Of a stretch of 64,000 bases of DNA, positions 1-14,294 are shown piece after piece; position 1 is the first letter of the stretch, and each line of letters begins with the position of its first letter. The notes under the pieces were generated by a model. That model was not told the DNA's origin. It was given only the letters and a program-made list of their open reading frames with translations, and made no database searches. Source of the DNA: Halictus rubicundus (Eukaryota > Arthropoda > Insecta > Hymenoptera > Halictidae). The stretch is from NCBI RefSeq assembly GCF_050948215.1, contig NW_027488816.1, positions 186,001-250,000 on the forward strand. Reading direction: 5' to 3'. A program made the position numbers and the translations under genes.

Positions 1-450
1 ATCCTATCCAACCCCTATCCTATCCTATCCTCTATCCTATCCTATTCTCTATCCTATCCTATCCTCTATCCTATCCTATCCTCTATCGTATCCTATCCTT
101 TATCCTATCCTATCCTCTATCCTATCCTATACTCTATCCTATCCTATTCTCTATCCTATCCTATCCTCTATCCTATCCTATCCTCTATCGTATCCTATCC
201 TTTATCCTATCCTATCCTCTATACTATCCTATCCGCTATCCTATCCAATCCTATATCCTATCCTCTATCCTATCCTATCCTCTATCCTATCCTATCCGCT
301 ATCCTATCCAATCCTATATCCTATTCTCTATCCTATCCTATCCTCTATGATATCCTATCCTCTATCCTAACCTATTCTCTATCCTATCCTATCCTCTATC
401 CTATCCTATCCTATCCTCTATCCTATCCTATCCTCTATCCTATCCTATCC

Positions 451-1560
451 TCTAACATATCCTATCCGCTATCCTATCCTATCCTCTATCCTATTCTATC
501 CTCTATCCTATCCAATCCTATATCCTATTCTCTATCCTATCCTATCCTCTATTCTATTCTATCCTCTATCCTATCCTATCCTCTATCCTATCATATCCTC
601 TATCCTATCCTATCCCCTATCCTATCCTATCCTCTATCCTATCCTATCCTCTATCCTATCCTATCCTCTATCCTATCCTATACTCTATCCTATCCTATTC
701 TCTATCCTATCCTATCCTCTATCCTATCCTATCCTCTATCGTATCCTATCCTTTATCCTATCCTATCCTCTATACTATCCTATCCGCTATCCTATCCAAT
801 CCTATATCCTATTCTCTATCCTATCCTATCCTCTATGATATCCTATCCTCTATCCTATACTATCCTCTATCCTATCCTATCCTCTATCCTATCATATCCT
901 CTATCCTATCCTATCCTCTATCCTATCCTATTCTCTATCCTATCCTATCCTCTATCCTATCCTATTCTCTATCCTATCCTATCCTCTATCCTATCCTATC
1001 CTCTATCCTATCCTATCCTATCCTATCCTCTATCCTATCCTATCCTATCCTCTATCCTATCCTATCCTCTATCCTATCCTCTATCCTATCCTATCCTCTA
1101 TCCTATCCTATCCTATCCTCTATCCTATCCTCTATCATATCCTATCCTCTATCCTATCCTCTATTCTATCCAATCCTATATCCTATCCTCTATCATATCC
1201 TATCCTCTATTCTATCCTATCCTCTATCCTATCCTCTATCCTATCCTATCCTATCCTCTATCCTATCCTATCCTCTATCATATCCTATCCTCTATCCTAT
1301 CCTATCGTTTATCCTATCCTATCCTCTATCCTATCCTATCCTCTATCCTATCCTATCCTCTATCATATCCTATACTCTATCCTATCCTATCCTCTATTCT
1401 ATCCTATCCGCTATCCTATCCAATCCTATATCCTATTCTCTATCCTATCCTATCCTCTATGATATCCTATCCTCTATCCTAACCTATTCTCCATCCTATC
1501 CTATCGTCTATCCTATCCTATCCTCTATCCTATCCTATCCTCTATCCTATCCTATCCTCT
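451..1560 (+). repeat. 1.1-kb domain A block, copy 1 (second copy at 6,744-7,930)
   Basis: TCTAACATAT at 451 and CTATTCTATTCTATCC at 549 recur at 6,744 and 6,842, both at offset 6,293. The GATATC-bearing variant at 835 recurs at 7,128, also at 6,293, although the second copy reads ATGATACCC. Further in, the offset rises to 6,349 (CTATTCTATCCAATCC at 1,161 and 7,510) and then 6,371 (CCATCC at 1,491 and 7,862). The copies have therefore gained or lost several words internally. Confidence 0.75.
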
Positions 1561-2009
1561 ATCCTATCCTATCATCTATCCTATCCTATCCTCTATCCTA
1601 TCCTATCCTCTATCCTATCCTATCCTATCCTCTATCCTATCCTATCCTCTATCATATCCTATACTCTATCCTATCCTATCCTCTATCCTATCCTATCCGC
1701 TATCCTATCCAATCCTGTATCCTATTCTCTATCCTATCCTTTCCTCTATGATATCCTATCCTCTATCCTAACCTATTCTCTATCCTATCCTATCCTCTAT
1801 CCTATCCTATCCTATCCTCTATCCTATCCTATCGTTTATCCTATCCTATCCTCTATCCTATCCTATCCTCTAACATATCCTATCCGCTATCCTATCCTAT
1901 CCTCTATCCTATTCTATCCTCTATCCTATCCAATCCTATATCCTATTCTCTATCCTATCCAATCCTATATCCTATTCTCTATCCTATCCTATCCTCTATC
2001 CTATACTAT

Positions 2010-3014
2010 CCTCTATGATATCCTATCCTCTATCCTAACCTATTCTCTATCCTATCCTATCCTCTATCCTATCCTATCCTATCCTCTATCCTATCCTATC
2101 CTCTATCCTATCCTATCCTCTATCCTATCCTATCGTTTATCCTATCCTATCCTCTATCCTATCCTATCCTCTAACATATCCTATCCGCTATCCTATCCTA
2201 TCCTCTATCCTATTCTATCCTCTATCCTATCCAATCCTATATCCTATTCTCTATCCTATCCTATCCTCTATCCTATCCTATCCGCTATCCTATCCAATCC
2301 TATATCCTATTCTCTATCCTATCCTATCCTCTATGATATCCTATCCTCTATCCTAACCTATTCTCTCTCCTATCCTATCCTCTATCCTATCCTATCCTAT
2401 CCTCTATCCTATCCTCTATCCTATCCTGTCCTCTATCCTATCCTATCCTTTATCCTATCCTATCCTCTATCCTATCCTATCCTCTAACACATCCTATCCG
2501 CTATCCTATCCTATCCTCTATCCTATTCTATCCTCTATCCTATCCAATCCTATATCCTATTCTGTATCCTATCCTATACTCTATGATATCCTATCCTCTA
2601 TCCTATACTATCCTCTATCCTATCCTATCCTCTATCCTATCCTATCCTCTATCCTATCCTATCCTCTATCCTATCCTATCCTCTATCCTATCCTATCCTC
2701 TATCCTATCCTATCCTCTATCCTATCCTATCCTCTATCCTATCCTATCCTCTATCCTATCCTATCCTCTATCCTATCCTATCCTCTATCCTATCCTATCC
2801 TCTATCCTATCCTATCCTCTATCCTATCCTATCCTCTATCCTATCCTATCCTCTATCCTATCCTATCCTATCCTCTATCCTATCCTATCCTCTATCATAT
2901 CGTATCCTCTATCCTATCCTATCCTCTATCCTATCCTATCCGCTATCCTATCCAATCCTATATCCCATTCTCTATCCTATCCTATCCTCTATGATATCCT
3001 ATCCTCTATCCTAA
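2010..3014 (+). repeat. 1.0-kb domain A block, copy 1 (second copy near 4,461-5,516)
   Basis: The rare word TTCTCTCTCC at 2,361 recurs at 4,812, and the CTCTATGATATCC at 2,579 recurs at 5,030. Both give an offset of 2,451 bp. Shared intermediate variants include CCTGTCCTCTATCC and CTGTATCCTATCCTATACTC. After the perfect 17-mer run the copies differ in length by 51 bp. Block ends were read by eye and are approximate. Confidence 0.8.
2612..2866 (+). repeat. Perfect run of 15 identical 17-mers
   Basis: Starting at a CCTCTAT at 2,612, fifteen consecutive monomers fit the consensus exactly before an extra CCTAT pentamer makes a 22-bp unit at 2,850-2,871. It is one of the longest unbroken runs I located and gives the clearest definition of the monomer. 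Its counterpart at 5,063-5,368 has 18 copies. Confidence 0.9.
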
Positions 3015-4460
3015 CCTATTCTCTATCCTATCCTATCCTCTATCCTATCCTATCCGCTATCCTATCCAATCCTATATCCTATTCTCTATCCTATCCTATC
3101 CTCTATGATATCCTATCCTCTATCCTATCCTATCCTCTATCCTATCCTATCCTCTATCCTATCCTATCCTCTATCCTATCCTATTCTCTATCCTATCCTA
3201 TCCTCTATCCTATCCTATTCTCTATCCTATCCTATCCTCTATCCTATCCTATCCTCTATCCTATCCTATCCTCTATCCTATTCTATCCTCTATCCTATCC
3301 AATCCTATATCCTATTCTCTATCCTATCCTATCCTCTATTCTATCCTATCCTCTATCCTATCCTATCCTCTATCCTATCATATCCTCTATCCTATCCTAT
3401 CCCCTATCCTATCCTATCCTCTATCCTATCCTATTCTCTATCCTATCCTATCCTCTATCCTATCCTATCCTCTATCGTATCCTATCCTTTATCCTATCCT
3501 ATCCTCTATCCTATCCTATCCGCTATCCTATCCAATCCTATATCCTATTCTCTATCCTATCCTATCCTCTGTGATATCCTATCCTCTATCCTATACTATC
3601 CTCTATCCTATCCTATCCTCTATCCTATCCTATTCTGTATCCTATCCTATCCTCTATCCTATCCTATCCTCTATCCTATCCTATTCTCCATCCTATCCTA
3701 TCCTCAATCCTATCCTATCCTCTATCCTATCCTATCCTCTATCCTATCCTATCCTATCCTCTATCCTATCCTATCCTCTATCATATCCTACCCTCTATCC
3801 TATTCTATCCTCTATCCTATCCAATCCTATATCCTATTCTCTATCCTATCCTATCCTCTATTCTATCCTATCCTCTATCCTATCCTATCCTCTATCGTAT
3901 CATATCCTCTATCCTATCCAACCCCTATCCTATCCTATCCTCTATCCTATCCTATTCTCTATCCTATCCTATCCTCTATCCTATCCTATCCTCTATCGTA
4001 TCCTATCCTTTATCCTATCCTATCCTCTATCCTATCCTATCCGCTATCCTATCCAATCCTATACCCTATTCTCTATCCTATCCTATCCTCTATGATATCC
4101 TATCCTCTATCCTATACTATCCTCTATCCTATCCTATCCTCTATCCTATCCTATCCTCTATCCTATCCTATCCTCTATCCTATCCTATTCTCTATCCTAT
4201 CCTATCCTCCATCCTATCCTATCCTCTATCCTATCCTATCCTCTATCCTATCCTATCTTCTATCCTATCCTATCCTCTATCCTATCCTATCCTATCCTCT
4301 ATCCTATCCTATCCTCTATCCTATCCTATCCGCTATCCTATCCAATCCTATATCCTATTCTCTATCCTATCCTATCCTCTATGATATCCTATCCTCTATC
4401 CTAACCTATTCTCTATCCTATCCTATTCTCTATCCTATCCTATCCTCTATCCTATACTAT

Positions 4461-5516
4461 CCTCTATGATATCCTATCCTCTATCCTAACCTATTCTCTA
4501 TCCTATCCTATCCTCTATCCTATCCTATCCTATCCTCTATCCTATCCTATCCTCTATCCTATCCTATCCTCTATCCTATCCTATCGTTTATCCTATCCTA
4601 TCCTCTATCCTATCCTATCCTCTAACATATCCTATCCGCTATCCTATCCTATCCTCTATCCTATTCTATCCTCTATCCTATCCAATCCTATATCCTATTC
4701 TCTATCCTATCCTATCCTCTATCCTATCCTATCCGCTATCCTATCCAATCCTATATCCTATTCTCTATCCTATCCTATCCTCTATGATATCCTATCCTCT
4801 ATCCTAACCTATTCTCTCTCCTATCCTATCCTCTATCCTATCCTATCCTATCCTCTATCCTATCCTCTATCCTATCCTGTCCTCTATCCTATCCTATCGT
4901 TTATCCTATCCTATCCTCTATCCTATCCTATCCTCTAACATATCCTATCCGCTATCCTATCCTATCCTCTATCCTATTCTATCCTCTATCCTATCCAATC
5001 CTATATCCTATTCTGTATCCTATCCTATACTCTATGATATCCTATCCTCTATCCTATACTATCCTCTATCCTATCCTATCCTCTATCCTATCCTATCCTC
5101 TATCCTATCCTATCCTCTATCCTATCCTATCCTCTATCCTATCCTATCCTCTATCCTATCCTATCCTCTATCCTATCCTATCCTCTATCCTATCCTATCC
5201 TCTATCCTATCCTATCCTCTATCCTATCCTATCCTCTATCCTATCCTATCCTCTATCCTATCCTATCCTCTATCCTATCCTATCCTCTATCCTATCCTAT
5301 CCTCTATCCTATCCTATCCTCTATCCTATCCTATCCTCTATCCTATCCTATCCTCTATCCTATCCTATCCTATCCTCTATCCTATCCTATCCTCTATCAT
5401 ATCGTATCCTCTATCCTATCCTATCCTCTATCCTATCCTATCCGCTATCCTATCCAATCCTATATCCCATTCTCTATCCTATCCTATCCTCTATGATATC
5501 CTATCCTCTATCCTAA
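4461..5516 (+). repeat. 1.0-kb domain A block, copy 2
   Basis: Second copy of the block at 2,010-3,014 with the same ordered variants. It differs mainly by three extra perfect monomers and by single substitutions (for example ATCGTTTATCC here against ATCCTTTATCC in copy 1). Confidence 0.8.
5063..5368 (+). repeat. Perfect run of 18 identical 17-mers
   Basis: This is the counterpart of the run at 2,612-2,866, at offset 2,451 bp and with the same flanking variants on both sides. It holds 18 exact monomers rather than 15. The 51-bp difference is exactly three monomers, as expected for slippage or unequal exchange in 17-bp register. It also explains why the open frame over this copy is exactly 17 codons longer (5,034-5,516 against 2,583-3,014). 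Confidence 0.9.
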
Positions 5517-6743
5517 CCTATTCTCTATCCTATCCTATCCTCTATCCTATACTATCCGCTATCCTATCCAATCCTATACCCTATTCTCTATCCTATCCTA
5601 TCCTCTATGATATCCTATCCTCTATCCTATACTATCCTCTATCCTATCCTATCCTCTATCCTATCCTATCCTCTATCCTATCCTATCCTCTATCCTATCC
5701 TATCCTCTATCCTATCCTATCCTCTATCATATCCTACCCTCTATCCTATTCTATCCTCTATCCTATCCAATCCTATATCCTATTCTCTATCCTATCCTAT
5801 CCTCTATTCTATCCTATCCTCTATCCTATCCTATCCTCTATCGTATCATATCCTCTATCCTATCCAACCCCTATCCTATCCTATCCTCTATCCTATCCTA
5901 TTCTCTATCCTATCCTATCCTCTATCCTATCCTATCCTCTATCGTATCCTGTCCTTTATCCTATCCTATCCTCTATCCTATCCTATCCTCTATCGTATCC
6001 TATCCTTTATCCTATCCTATCCTCTATCCTATCCTATCCGCTATCCTATCCAATCCTATATCCTATTCTCTATCCTATCCTATTATCTATGATATCGTAT
6101 CCTCTATCCTATACTATCCTCTATCCTATCCTATCCTCTATCCTATCCTATCCTCTATCCTATCCTATCCTCTATCCTATCCTATTCTCTATCCTATCCT
6201 ATCCTCTATCCTATACTATCCTCTATCCTATCCTATCCTCTATCCTATCCTATCCTATCCTCTATCCTATCCTATCCTCTATCCTATCCTATTCTCTATC
6301 CTATCCTATCCTCTATCCTATCCTATTCTCTATCCTATCCTATCCTCTATCCTATCCTATCCTCTATCCTATCCTATCCTCTATCCTATTCTATCCTCTA
6401 TCCTATCCAATCCTATATCCTATTCTCTATCCTATCCTCTATCCTATCCTATCCTCTATCATATCCTATCCTCTATCCTATCCTATCCTCTATCCTATCC
6501 TATCCGCTATCCTATCCAATCCTATATCCTATTCTCTATCCTATCCTATCCTCTATGATATCCTATCCTCTATCCTAACCTATTCTCTATCCTATCCTAT
6601 CCTCTATCCTATCCTATCCTATCCTCTATCCTATCCTATCCTCTATCCTATCCTATCGTTTATCCTATCCTATCCTCTATCCTATCCTATCCTCTATCCT
6701 ATCCTATCGTTTATCCTATCCTATCCTCTATCCTATCCTATCC

Positions 6744-7930
6744 TCTAACATATCCTATCCGCTATCCTATCCTATCCTCTATCCTATTCTATCCTCTATC
6801 CTATCCAATCCTATATCCTATTCTCTATCCTATCCTATCCTCTATTCTATTCTATCCTCTATCCTATCCTATCCTCTATCCTATCATATCCTCTATCCTA
6901 TCCTATCCCCTATCCTATCCTAACCTCTATCCTATCCTATCCTCTATCCTATCCTATCCTCTATCCTATCCTATACTCTATCCTATCCTATTCTCTATCC
7001 TATCCTATCCTCTATCCTATCCTATCCTCTATCGTATCCTATCCTTTATCCTATCCTATCCTCTATCCTATCCTATCCGCTATCCTATCCAATCCTATAT
7101 CCTATTCTCTATCCTATCCTATCCTCTATGATACCCTATCCTCTATCCTATACTATCCTCTATCCTATCCTATCCTCTATCCTATCATATCCTCTATCCT
7201 ATCCTATCCTCTATCCTATCCTATTCTCTATCCTATCCTATCCTCTATCCTATCCTATTCTCTATCCTATCCTATCCTCTATCCTATCCTATCCTCTATC
7301 CTATCCTATCCTCTATCCTATCCTATCCTATCCTATCCTCTATCCTATCCTATCCTATCCTCTATCCTATCCTATCCTCTATCCTATCCTATCCTCTATC
7401 CTATCCTATCCTCTATCCTATCCTATCCTCTATCCTATCCTATCCTCTATCCTATCCTATCCTATCCTCTATCCTATCCTCTATCATATCCTATCCTCTA
7501 TCCTATCCTCTATTCTATCCAATCCTATATCCTATCCTCTATCATATCCTATCCTCTATTCTATCCTATCCTCTATCCTATCCTCTATCCTATCCTATCC
7601 TATCCTCTATCCTATCCTATCCTATCCTCTATCCTATCCTATCCTCTATCATATCCTATCCTCTATCCTATCATATCGATTATCCTAACCTATCCTCTAT
7701 CCTATCCTATCCTCTATCCTATCCTATCCTCTATCATATCCTATACTCTATCCTATCCTATCCTCTATCCTATCCTATCCGCTATCCTATCCAATCCTAT
7801 ATCCTATTCTCTATCCTATCCTATCCTCTATGATATCCTATCCTCTATCCTAACCTATTCTCCATCCTATCCTATCGTCTATCCTATCCTATCCTCTATC
7901 CTATCCTATCCTCTATCCTATCCTATCCTC
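6744..7930 (+). repeat. 1.1-kb domain A block, copy 2
   Basis: Second copy of the block at 451-1,560. It is about 78 bp longer by the right end through added pentamer and heptamer words, and it carries the private variants ATGATACCC at 7,128 and TATCATATCGATTATCC near 7,670. Confidence 0.73.
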
Positions 7931-7975
7931 TATCCTATCCAATCCTATATCCTATTCTCTATCCTATCCTATCCT

Positions 7976-10900
7976 CTATTCTATTCTATCCTCTATAATA
8001 TCCTATCCTCTATCCTATCATATCCTCTATCCTATCCTATCCCCTATCCTATCCTATCCTCTATCCTATCCTATCCTCTATCCTATCCTATCCTCTATCC
8101 TATCCTATACTCTATCCTATCCTATTCTCTATCCTATCCTATCCTCTATCCTATCCTATCCTCTATCAAATCCTATCCACTATCCTATCCTATCCTCTAT
8201 CCTATCCTATCGGCTATCCTATCCAATCCTATATACTATTCTCTATCCTATCCTATCCTCTATGATATCCTATCCTCTATCCTAACCTATTCTCTATCAT
8301 ATCCTATCCTCTATCCTATCCTCTATTCTATCCATTCCTATATCCTATCCTCTATCATATCCTATCCTATCCTCTATCATATCCTATCCGCTATCCTATC
8401 CAATCCTATATCCTCTTCTCTATCCTATCCTATCCTGTATTCCATCCTATCCTCCATCCTATTCTATCCTCTAACCTATCATATCCTCTATCCTATCCTA
8501 TCCCCTATCCTATCCTATCCTCTATCCTATCCTATCCTCTATCGTATCCTATCCTCTATCCTATCCAATCCTATATCGTATCCTCTATCCTATCCTATCC
8601 TCTATCGTATCCTATCCTCTATCCTATCCTCTATCCTATCCTATCCTCTATCCTATCCTATCCTCTATCCTATCCTATCCTCTATCCTATCCTATCCTCT
8701 ATCCTATCCTATTCGCTATCCTATCCTATCCTCTATCCTATCCTATCCTCTATCCTATCCTATCCTCTATCCTATCCTATTCTCTATCCTTTCCTATTCT
8801 CTATCCTATCCTATCCTCTATCGTATCCTATCCTCTATCCTATCCAATCCACTATCCTATCCTATCCTCTATCCTATCCTATCCTCTATCCTATCCTATC
8901 CACTATCCTATCCTATCCTCTATCCTATCCTATCCTCTATCCTATCCTATCCTCTATCCTATCCTATCCTCTATCCTATCCTATCCTCTATCGTATCCTA
9001 TCCTCTATCCTATCCTATCCTCTATCCTATCCTATCCGCTATCCTATCCAATCCTATATCCTATTCTCTATTCTATCCTATCCTCTATCCTATCCTATCC
9101 TCTATCCTATCCTATTCTCTATCGTATCCTATCCTCTATCCTATCCTATCCTTTATCCTATCCTATTCTCTATCCTATCCTATCCTCTATCCTATCCTAT
9201 CCTCTATCCTATCCTATCCTCTATCGTATATTATCCTCTATCCTATCCTATTCTCTATCCTATCCTATTCTCTATCCTATCCTATCCTCTATCCTATCCT
9301 ATTCTCCATCCTATCCTATCCTCTATCCTATCCTATCCTCTATCCTATCCTATCCTCTATCCTATCCTATCGTTTATCCTATCCTATCCTCTATCCTATC
9401 CTATCCTCTAACATATCCTATCCGCTATCCTATCCTATCCTCTATCCTATTCTATCCTCTATCCTATCCAATCCTATATCCTATTCTCTATCCTATCCTA
9501 CCCTCTATTCTATTCTATCCTCTATCCTATCCTATCCTCTATCCTATCATATCCTCTATCCTATCCTATCCCCTATCCTATCCTATCCTCTATCCTATCC
9601 TATCCTCTATCCTATCCTATCCTCTATCCTATCCTATACTCTATCCTATCCTATTCTCTATCCTATCCTATCCTCTATCCTATCCTATCCTCTATCAAAT
9701 CCTATCCACTATCCTATCCTATCCTCTATCCTATCCTATCGGCTATCCTATCCAATCCTATATACTATTCTCTATCCTATCCTATCCTCTATGATATCCT
9801 ATCCTCTATCCTAACCTATTCTCTATCATATCCTATCCTCTATCCTATCCTCTATTCTATCCATTCCTATATCCTATCCTCTATCATATCCTATCCTATC
9901 CTCTATCCTATCCTATCCGCTATCCTATCCAATCCTATATCCTCTTCTCTATCCTATCCTATCCTGTATTCCATCCTATCCTCCATCCTATTCTATCCTC
10001 TAACCTATCATATCCTCTATCCTATCCTATCCCCTATCCTATCCTATCCTCTATCCTATCCTATCCTCTATCGTATCCTATCCTCTATCCTATCCAATCC
10101 TATATCGTATCCTCTATCCTATCCTATCCTCTATCGTATCCTATCCTCTATCCTATCCTCTCCTCTATCCTATCCTATCCTCTATCCTATCCTATCCTCT
10201 ATCCTATCCTATCCTCTATCCTATCCTATTCGCTATCCTATCCTATCCTCTATCCTATCCTATCCTCTATCCTATCCTATCCTCTATTCTACCCTATTCT
10301 CTATCCTATCCTATTCTCTATCCTATCCTATCCTCTATCGTATCCTATCCTCTATCCTATCCAATCCACTATCCTATCCTATCCTCTATCCTATCCTATC
10401 CTCTATCCTATCCTATCCACTATCCTATCCTATCCTCTATCCTATCCTATCCTCTATCCTATCCTATCCTCTATCCTATCCTATCCTCTATCCTATCCTA
10501 TCCTCTATCGTATCCTATCCTCTATCCTATCCTATCCTCTATCCTATCCTATCCGCTATCCTATCCAATCCTATATCCTATTCTCTATTCTATCCTATCC
10601 TCTATCCTATCCTATCCTCTATCCTATCCTATCCTCTATCCTATCCTATTCTCTATCGTATCCTATCCTCTATCCTATCCTATCCTTTATCCTATCCTAT
10701 TCTCTATCCTATCCTATCCTCTAACCTATCCTATCCTCTATCCTATCCTATCCTCTATCGTATATTATCCTCTATCCTATCCTATTCTCTATCCTATCCT
10801 ATTCTCTATCCTATCCTATCCTCTATCCTATCCTATTCTCCATCCTATCCTATCCTCTATCCTATCCTATCCTCTATCCTATCCTATCCTCTATCCTATC

Positions 10901-11038
10901 CTATCGTTTATCCTATCCTATCCTCTATCCTATCCTATCCTCTAACATATCCTATCCGCTATCCTATCCTATCCTCTATCCTATTCTATCCTCTATCCTA
11001 TCCAATCCTATATCCTATTCTCTATCCTATCCTATCCT
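7976..11038 (+). repeat. Two tandem copies of a 1.53-kb higher-order repeat
   Basis: CTATTCTATTCTATCC occurs at 7,976, 9,505 and 11,039 (spacings 1,529 and 1,534). TCAAATCCTATCCAC occurs near 8,167, 9,696 and 11,230 (1,529 and 1,534). GTATTCC occurs at 8,437, 9,966 and 11,500 (1,529 and 1,534). Three independent markers giving the same spacings establish a tandem unit of about 90 monomers. A third, truncated copy begins at 11,039 and breaks off near 12,050. Confidence 0.88.
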
Positions 11039-12050
11039 CTATTCTATTCTATCCTCTATCCTATCCTATCCTCTATCCTATCATATCCTCTATCCTATCC
11101 TATCCCCTATCCTATCCTATCCTCTATCCTATCCTATCCTCTATCCTATCCTATCCTCTATCCTATCCTATACTCTATCCTATCCTATTCTCTATCCTAT
11201 CCTATCCTCTATCCTATCCTATCCTCTATCAAATCCTATCCACTATCCTATCCTATCCTCTATCCTATCCTATCGGCTATCCTATCCAATCCTATATACT
11301 ATTCTCTATCCTATCCTATCCTCTATGATATCCTATCCTCTATCCTAACCTATTCTCTATCATATCCTATCCTCTATCCTATCCTCTATTCTATCCATTC
11401 CTATATCCTATCCTCTATCATATCCTATCCTATCCTCTATCCTATCCTATCCGCTACCCTATCCAATCCTATATCCTCTTCTCTATCCTATCCTATCCTG
11501 TATTCCATCCTATCCTCCATCCTATTCTATCCTCTAACCTATCATATCCTCTATCCTATCCTATCCCCTATCCTATCCTATCCTCTATCCTATCCTATCC
11601 TCTATCGTATCCTATCCTCTATCCTATCCAATCCTATATCGTATCCTCTATCCTATCCTATCCTCTATCGTATCCTATCCTCTATCCTATCCTATCCTCT
11701 ACCCTATCCTATCCTCTATCCTATCCTATCCTCTAACCTATCCTATCCTCTATCCTATCCTATTCGCTATCCTATCCTATCCTCTATCCTATCCTATCCT
11801 CTATCCTATCCTATCCTCTATCCTATCCTATCCTCTATCAAATCCTATCCACTATCCTATCCTATCCTCTATCCTATCCTATCGGCTATCCTATCCAATC
11901 CTATATACTATTCTCTATCCTATCCTATCCTCTATGATATCCTATCCTCTATCCTAACCTATTCTCTATCATATCCTATCCTCTATCCTATCCTCTATTC
12001 TATCCATTCCTATATCCTATCCTCTATCATATCCTATCCTATCCTCTATC
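10941..12050 (+). repeat. 1.1-kb block copied at offset 3,354, holding a 609-bp repeat
   Basis: TCTAACATAT at 10,941 and CTATTCTATTC at 11,039 recur at 14,295 and 14,393, both at offset 3,354. Within each copy the TCAAATCC marker is repeated after exactly 609 bp (11,230 to 11,839, and 14,584 to 15,193). The 609-bp repeat therefore arose first and both copies inherited it. In the second copy the last marker reads TTTCAAATCC. Confidence 0.82.
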
Positions 12051-12056
12051 CTATCC

Positions 12057-14290
12057 TATTCTCTACCCTATACTATTCTCTATCCTATCCTATCCTCTAT
12101 CCTATCCTATTCTCCATCCTATCCTATCCTCTATCCTATCCTATCCTCTATCCTATCCTATTCGCTATCCTATCCTATCCTCTATCCTATCCTATCCTCT
12201 ACCCTATCCTATCCTCTATCCTATCCTATTCTCTATCCTATCCTATTCTCTATCCTATCCTATCCTCTATCCTATCCTATCCTCTATCCTATCCTATCCT
12301 CTATCGTATCCTATCCTCTATCCTATCCTATCCTCTATCCTATCCTATCCGCTATCCTATCCAATCCTATATCCTATTCTCTATTCTATCCTATCCTCTA
12401 TCCTGTCCTATCCTCTATCCTATCCTATCCTCTATCCTATCCTATTCTCTATCCTATCCTATCCTCTATCCTATCCTATCCTCTATCCTATTCTATCCTC
12501 TATCCTATCCAATCCTATATCGTATCCTCTATCCTATCCTATCCTCTATCCTATCCTATCCACTATCCTATCCTATCCTCTATCCTATCCTATCCTCTAT
12601 CCTATCGTATACTCTATCCTATCCTATCGTTTATCCTATCCTATCCTCTATCCTATCCTATTCTCTATCCTATCCTATCCTCTATCCTATCCTATCCTCT
12701 ATCCTATCCTATCCTCTATCGTATATTATCCTCTATCCTATCCTATTCTCTATCCTATCCTATTCTCTATCCTATCCTATCCTCTATCCTATATTATTCT
12801 CCACCCTATCCTATCCTCTATCCTATCCTATCCTCTATCCTATCCTATCGTTTATCCTATCCTATCCTCTATCCTATCCTATCCTCTATCCTATCCTATC
12901 CTCTATCCTATCCTATCCTCTATCCTATCCTATCCTATCCTCTATACTATCCTATCCTCTATCATATCCTATTCTCTATCCTATCCTATCCTCTATCCTA
13001 TCCTATCCAATCCTATATCCTATTCTCTATCCTATCCTATCCTCTATGATATCCTATCCTCTATCCTAACCTATTCTCTATCCTATCCTATCCTCTATCC
13101 TATCCTATCCTATCCTCTATCCTATCCAATCCTATATCCTATTCTCTATCCTATCCTATCCTCTATCGTATCCTATCCTCTATCCCATCCAATCCTATAT
13201 CGTATCCTCTATCCTATCCTATCCTCTATCCTATCCTCTATTCTATCCAATCCTATATCCTGTCCTCTATCATATCCTATCCTCTATCCTATCCTCTATT
13301 CTATCCTATCCTATATCCTATCCTCTATCCTATCCTATCCTCTATCCTATCCTATCCGCTATCCTATCCAATCCTATATCCTATTCTCTATCCTATCCTA
13401 TCCTCTATTCTATCCTATCCTCTATCCTATCCTATCCTCTATCCTATCATATCCTCTATCCTATCCTATCCCCTATCCTATCCCATCCTCTATCCTATCC
13501 TATCCTCTATCCTATCCTATCCTCTATCCTATCCTATCCTCTATCCTATCCTATTCTCTATCCTATCCGATCCTCTATCCTATCCTATCCTCTATCGTAT
13601 CCTATCCCCTATCCTATCCAATCCTATATCGTATCCTCTATCCTATCCTATCCTCTATCGTATCCTATCCTCTATCCTATCCTATCCTCTATCCTATCCT
13701 ATCCCCTATCCTATCCAATCCTATATCGTATCCTCTATCCTATCCTATCCTCTATCGTATCCTATCCTCTATCCTATCCTATCCTCTATCCTATCCTATC
13801 CTATCCTCTATCCTATCCTATCCTCTATCCTATCCTATCCTCTATCCTATCCTATCCTCTATCATATCCTATCCTCTATCCTATCCTATCCTCTATCCTA
13901 TCCTATCCGCTATCCTATCCAATCCTATATCCTATTCTCTATCCTATCCTATCCTCTATCGTATCCTATCCTCTATCCTATCCAATCCTATATCGTATCC
14001 TCTATCCTATCCTATCCTCTATCCTATCCTATCCTATCCACTATCCTATCCTATCCTCTATCCTATCCAATCCTATATCCTATTCTCTATCCTATCCAAT
14101 CCTATATCCTATTCTCCATGCTATCCTATCCTCTATCCTATCCTATCCCCTATCCTATCCTATCCTCTATCCTATCCTATCCTCTATCCTATCCTATCCA
14201 CTATCCTATCCTATCCTCTATCCTATCCTATCCTATCCTATCCTCTATCCTATCCTATCCTCTATCGTATCCTATCCTCTATCCTATCCA
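12057..14290 (+). repeat. 2.2-kb block, copy 1 (second copy 16,241-18,475)
   Basis: The rare words TATTCTCTAC (12,057) and ATATTATTCTCCACCC (12,791) recur at 16,241 and 16,975, both at offset 4,184. CCATGCTATCC at about 14,116 recurs at offset 4,183. The one-base change comes from a single missing C in the second copy near 17,893. The right end is sharp: after CTATCCAATCC the first copy continues CTCTAACATATCC and the second continues TATATCGTATCC. Confidence 0.87.
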
Positions 14291-14294
14291 ATCC

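Noticed and set aside
6089..6092. ATGA overlap of the end of one frame and the start of the next, resembling translational coupling
   Set aside because: It is the ATGATATC variant, which holds ATG in one frame and TGA in another; it recurs all over domain A.
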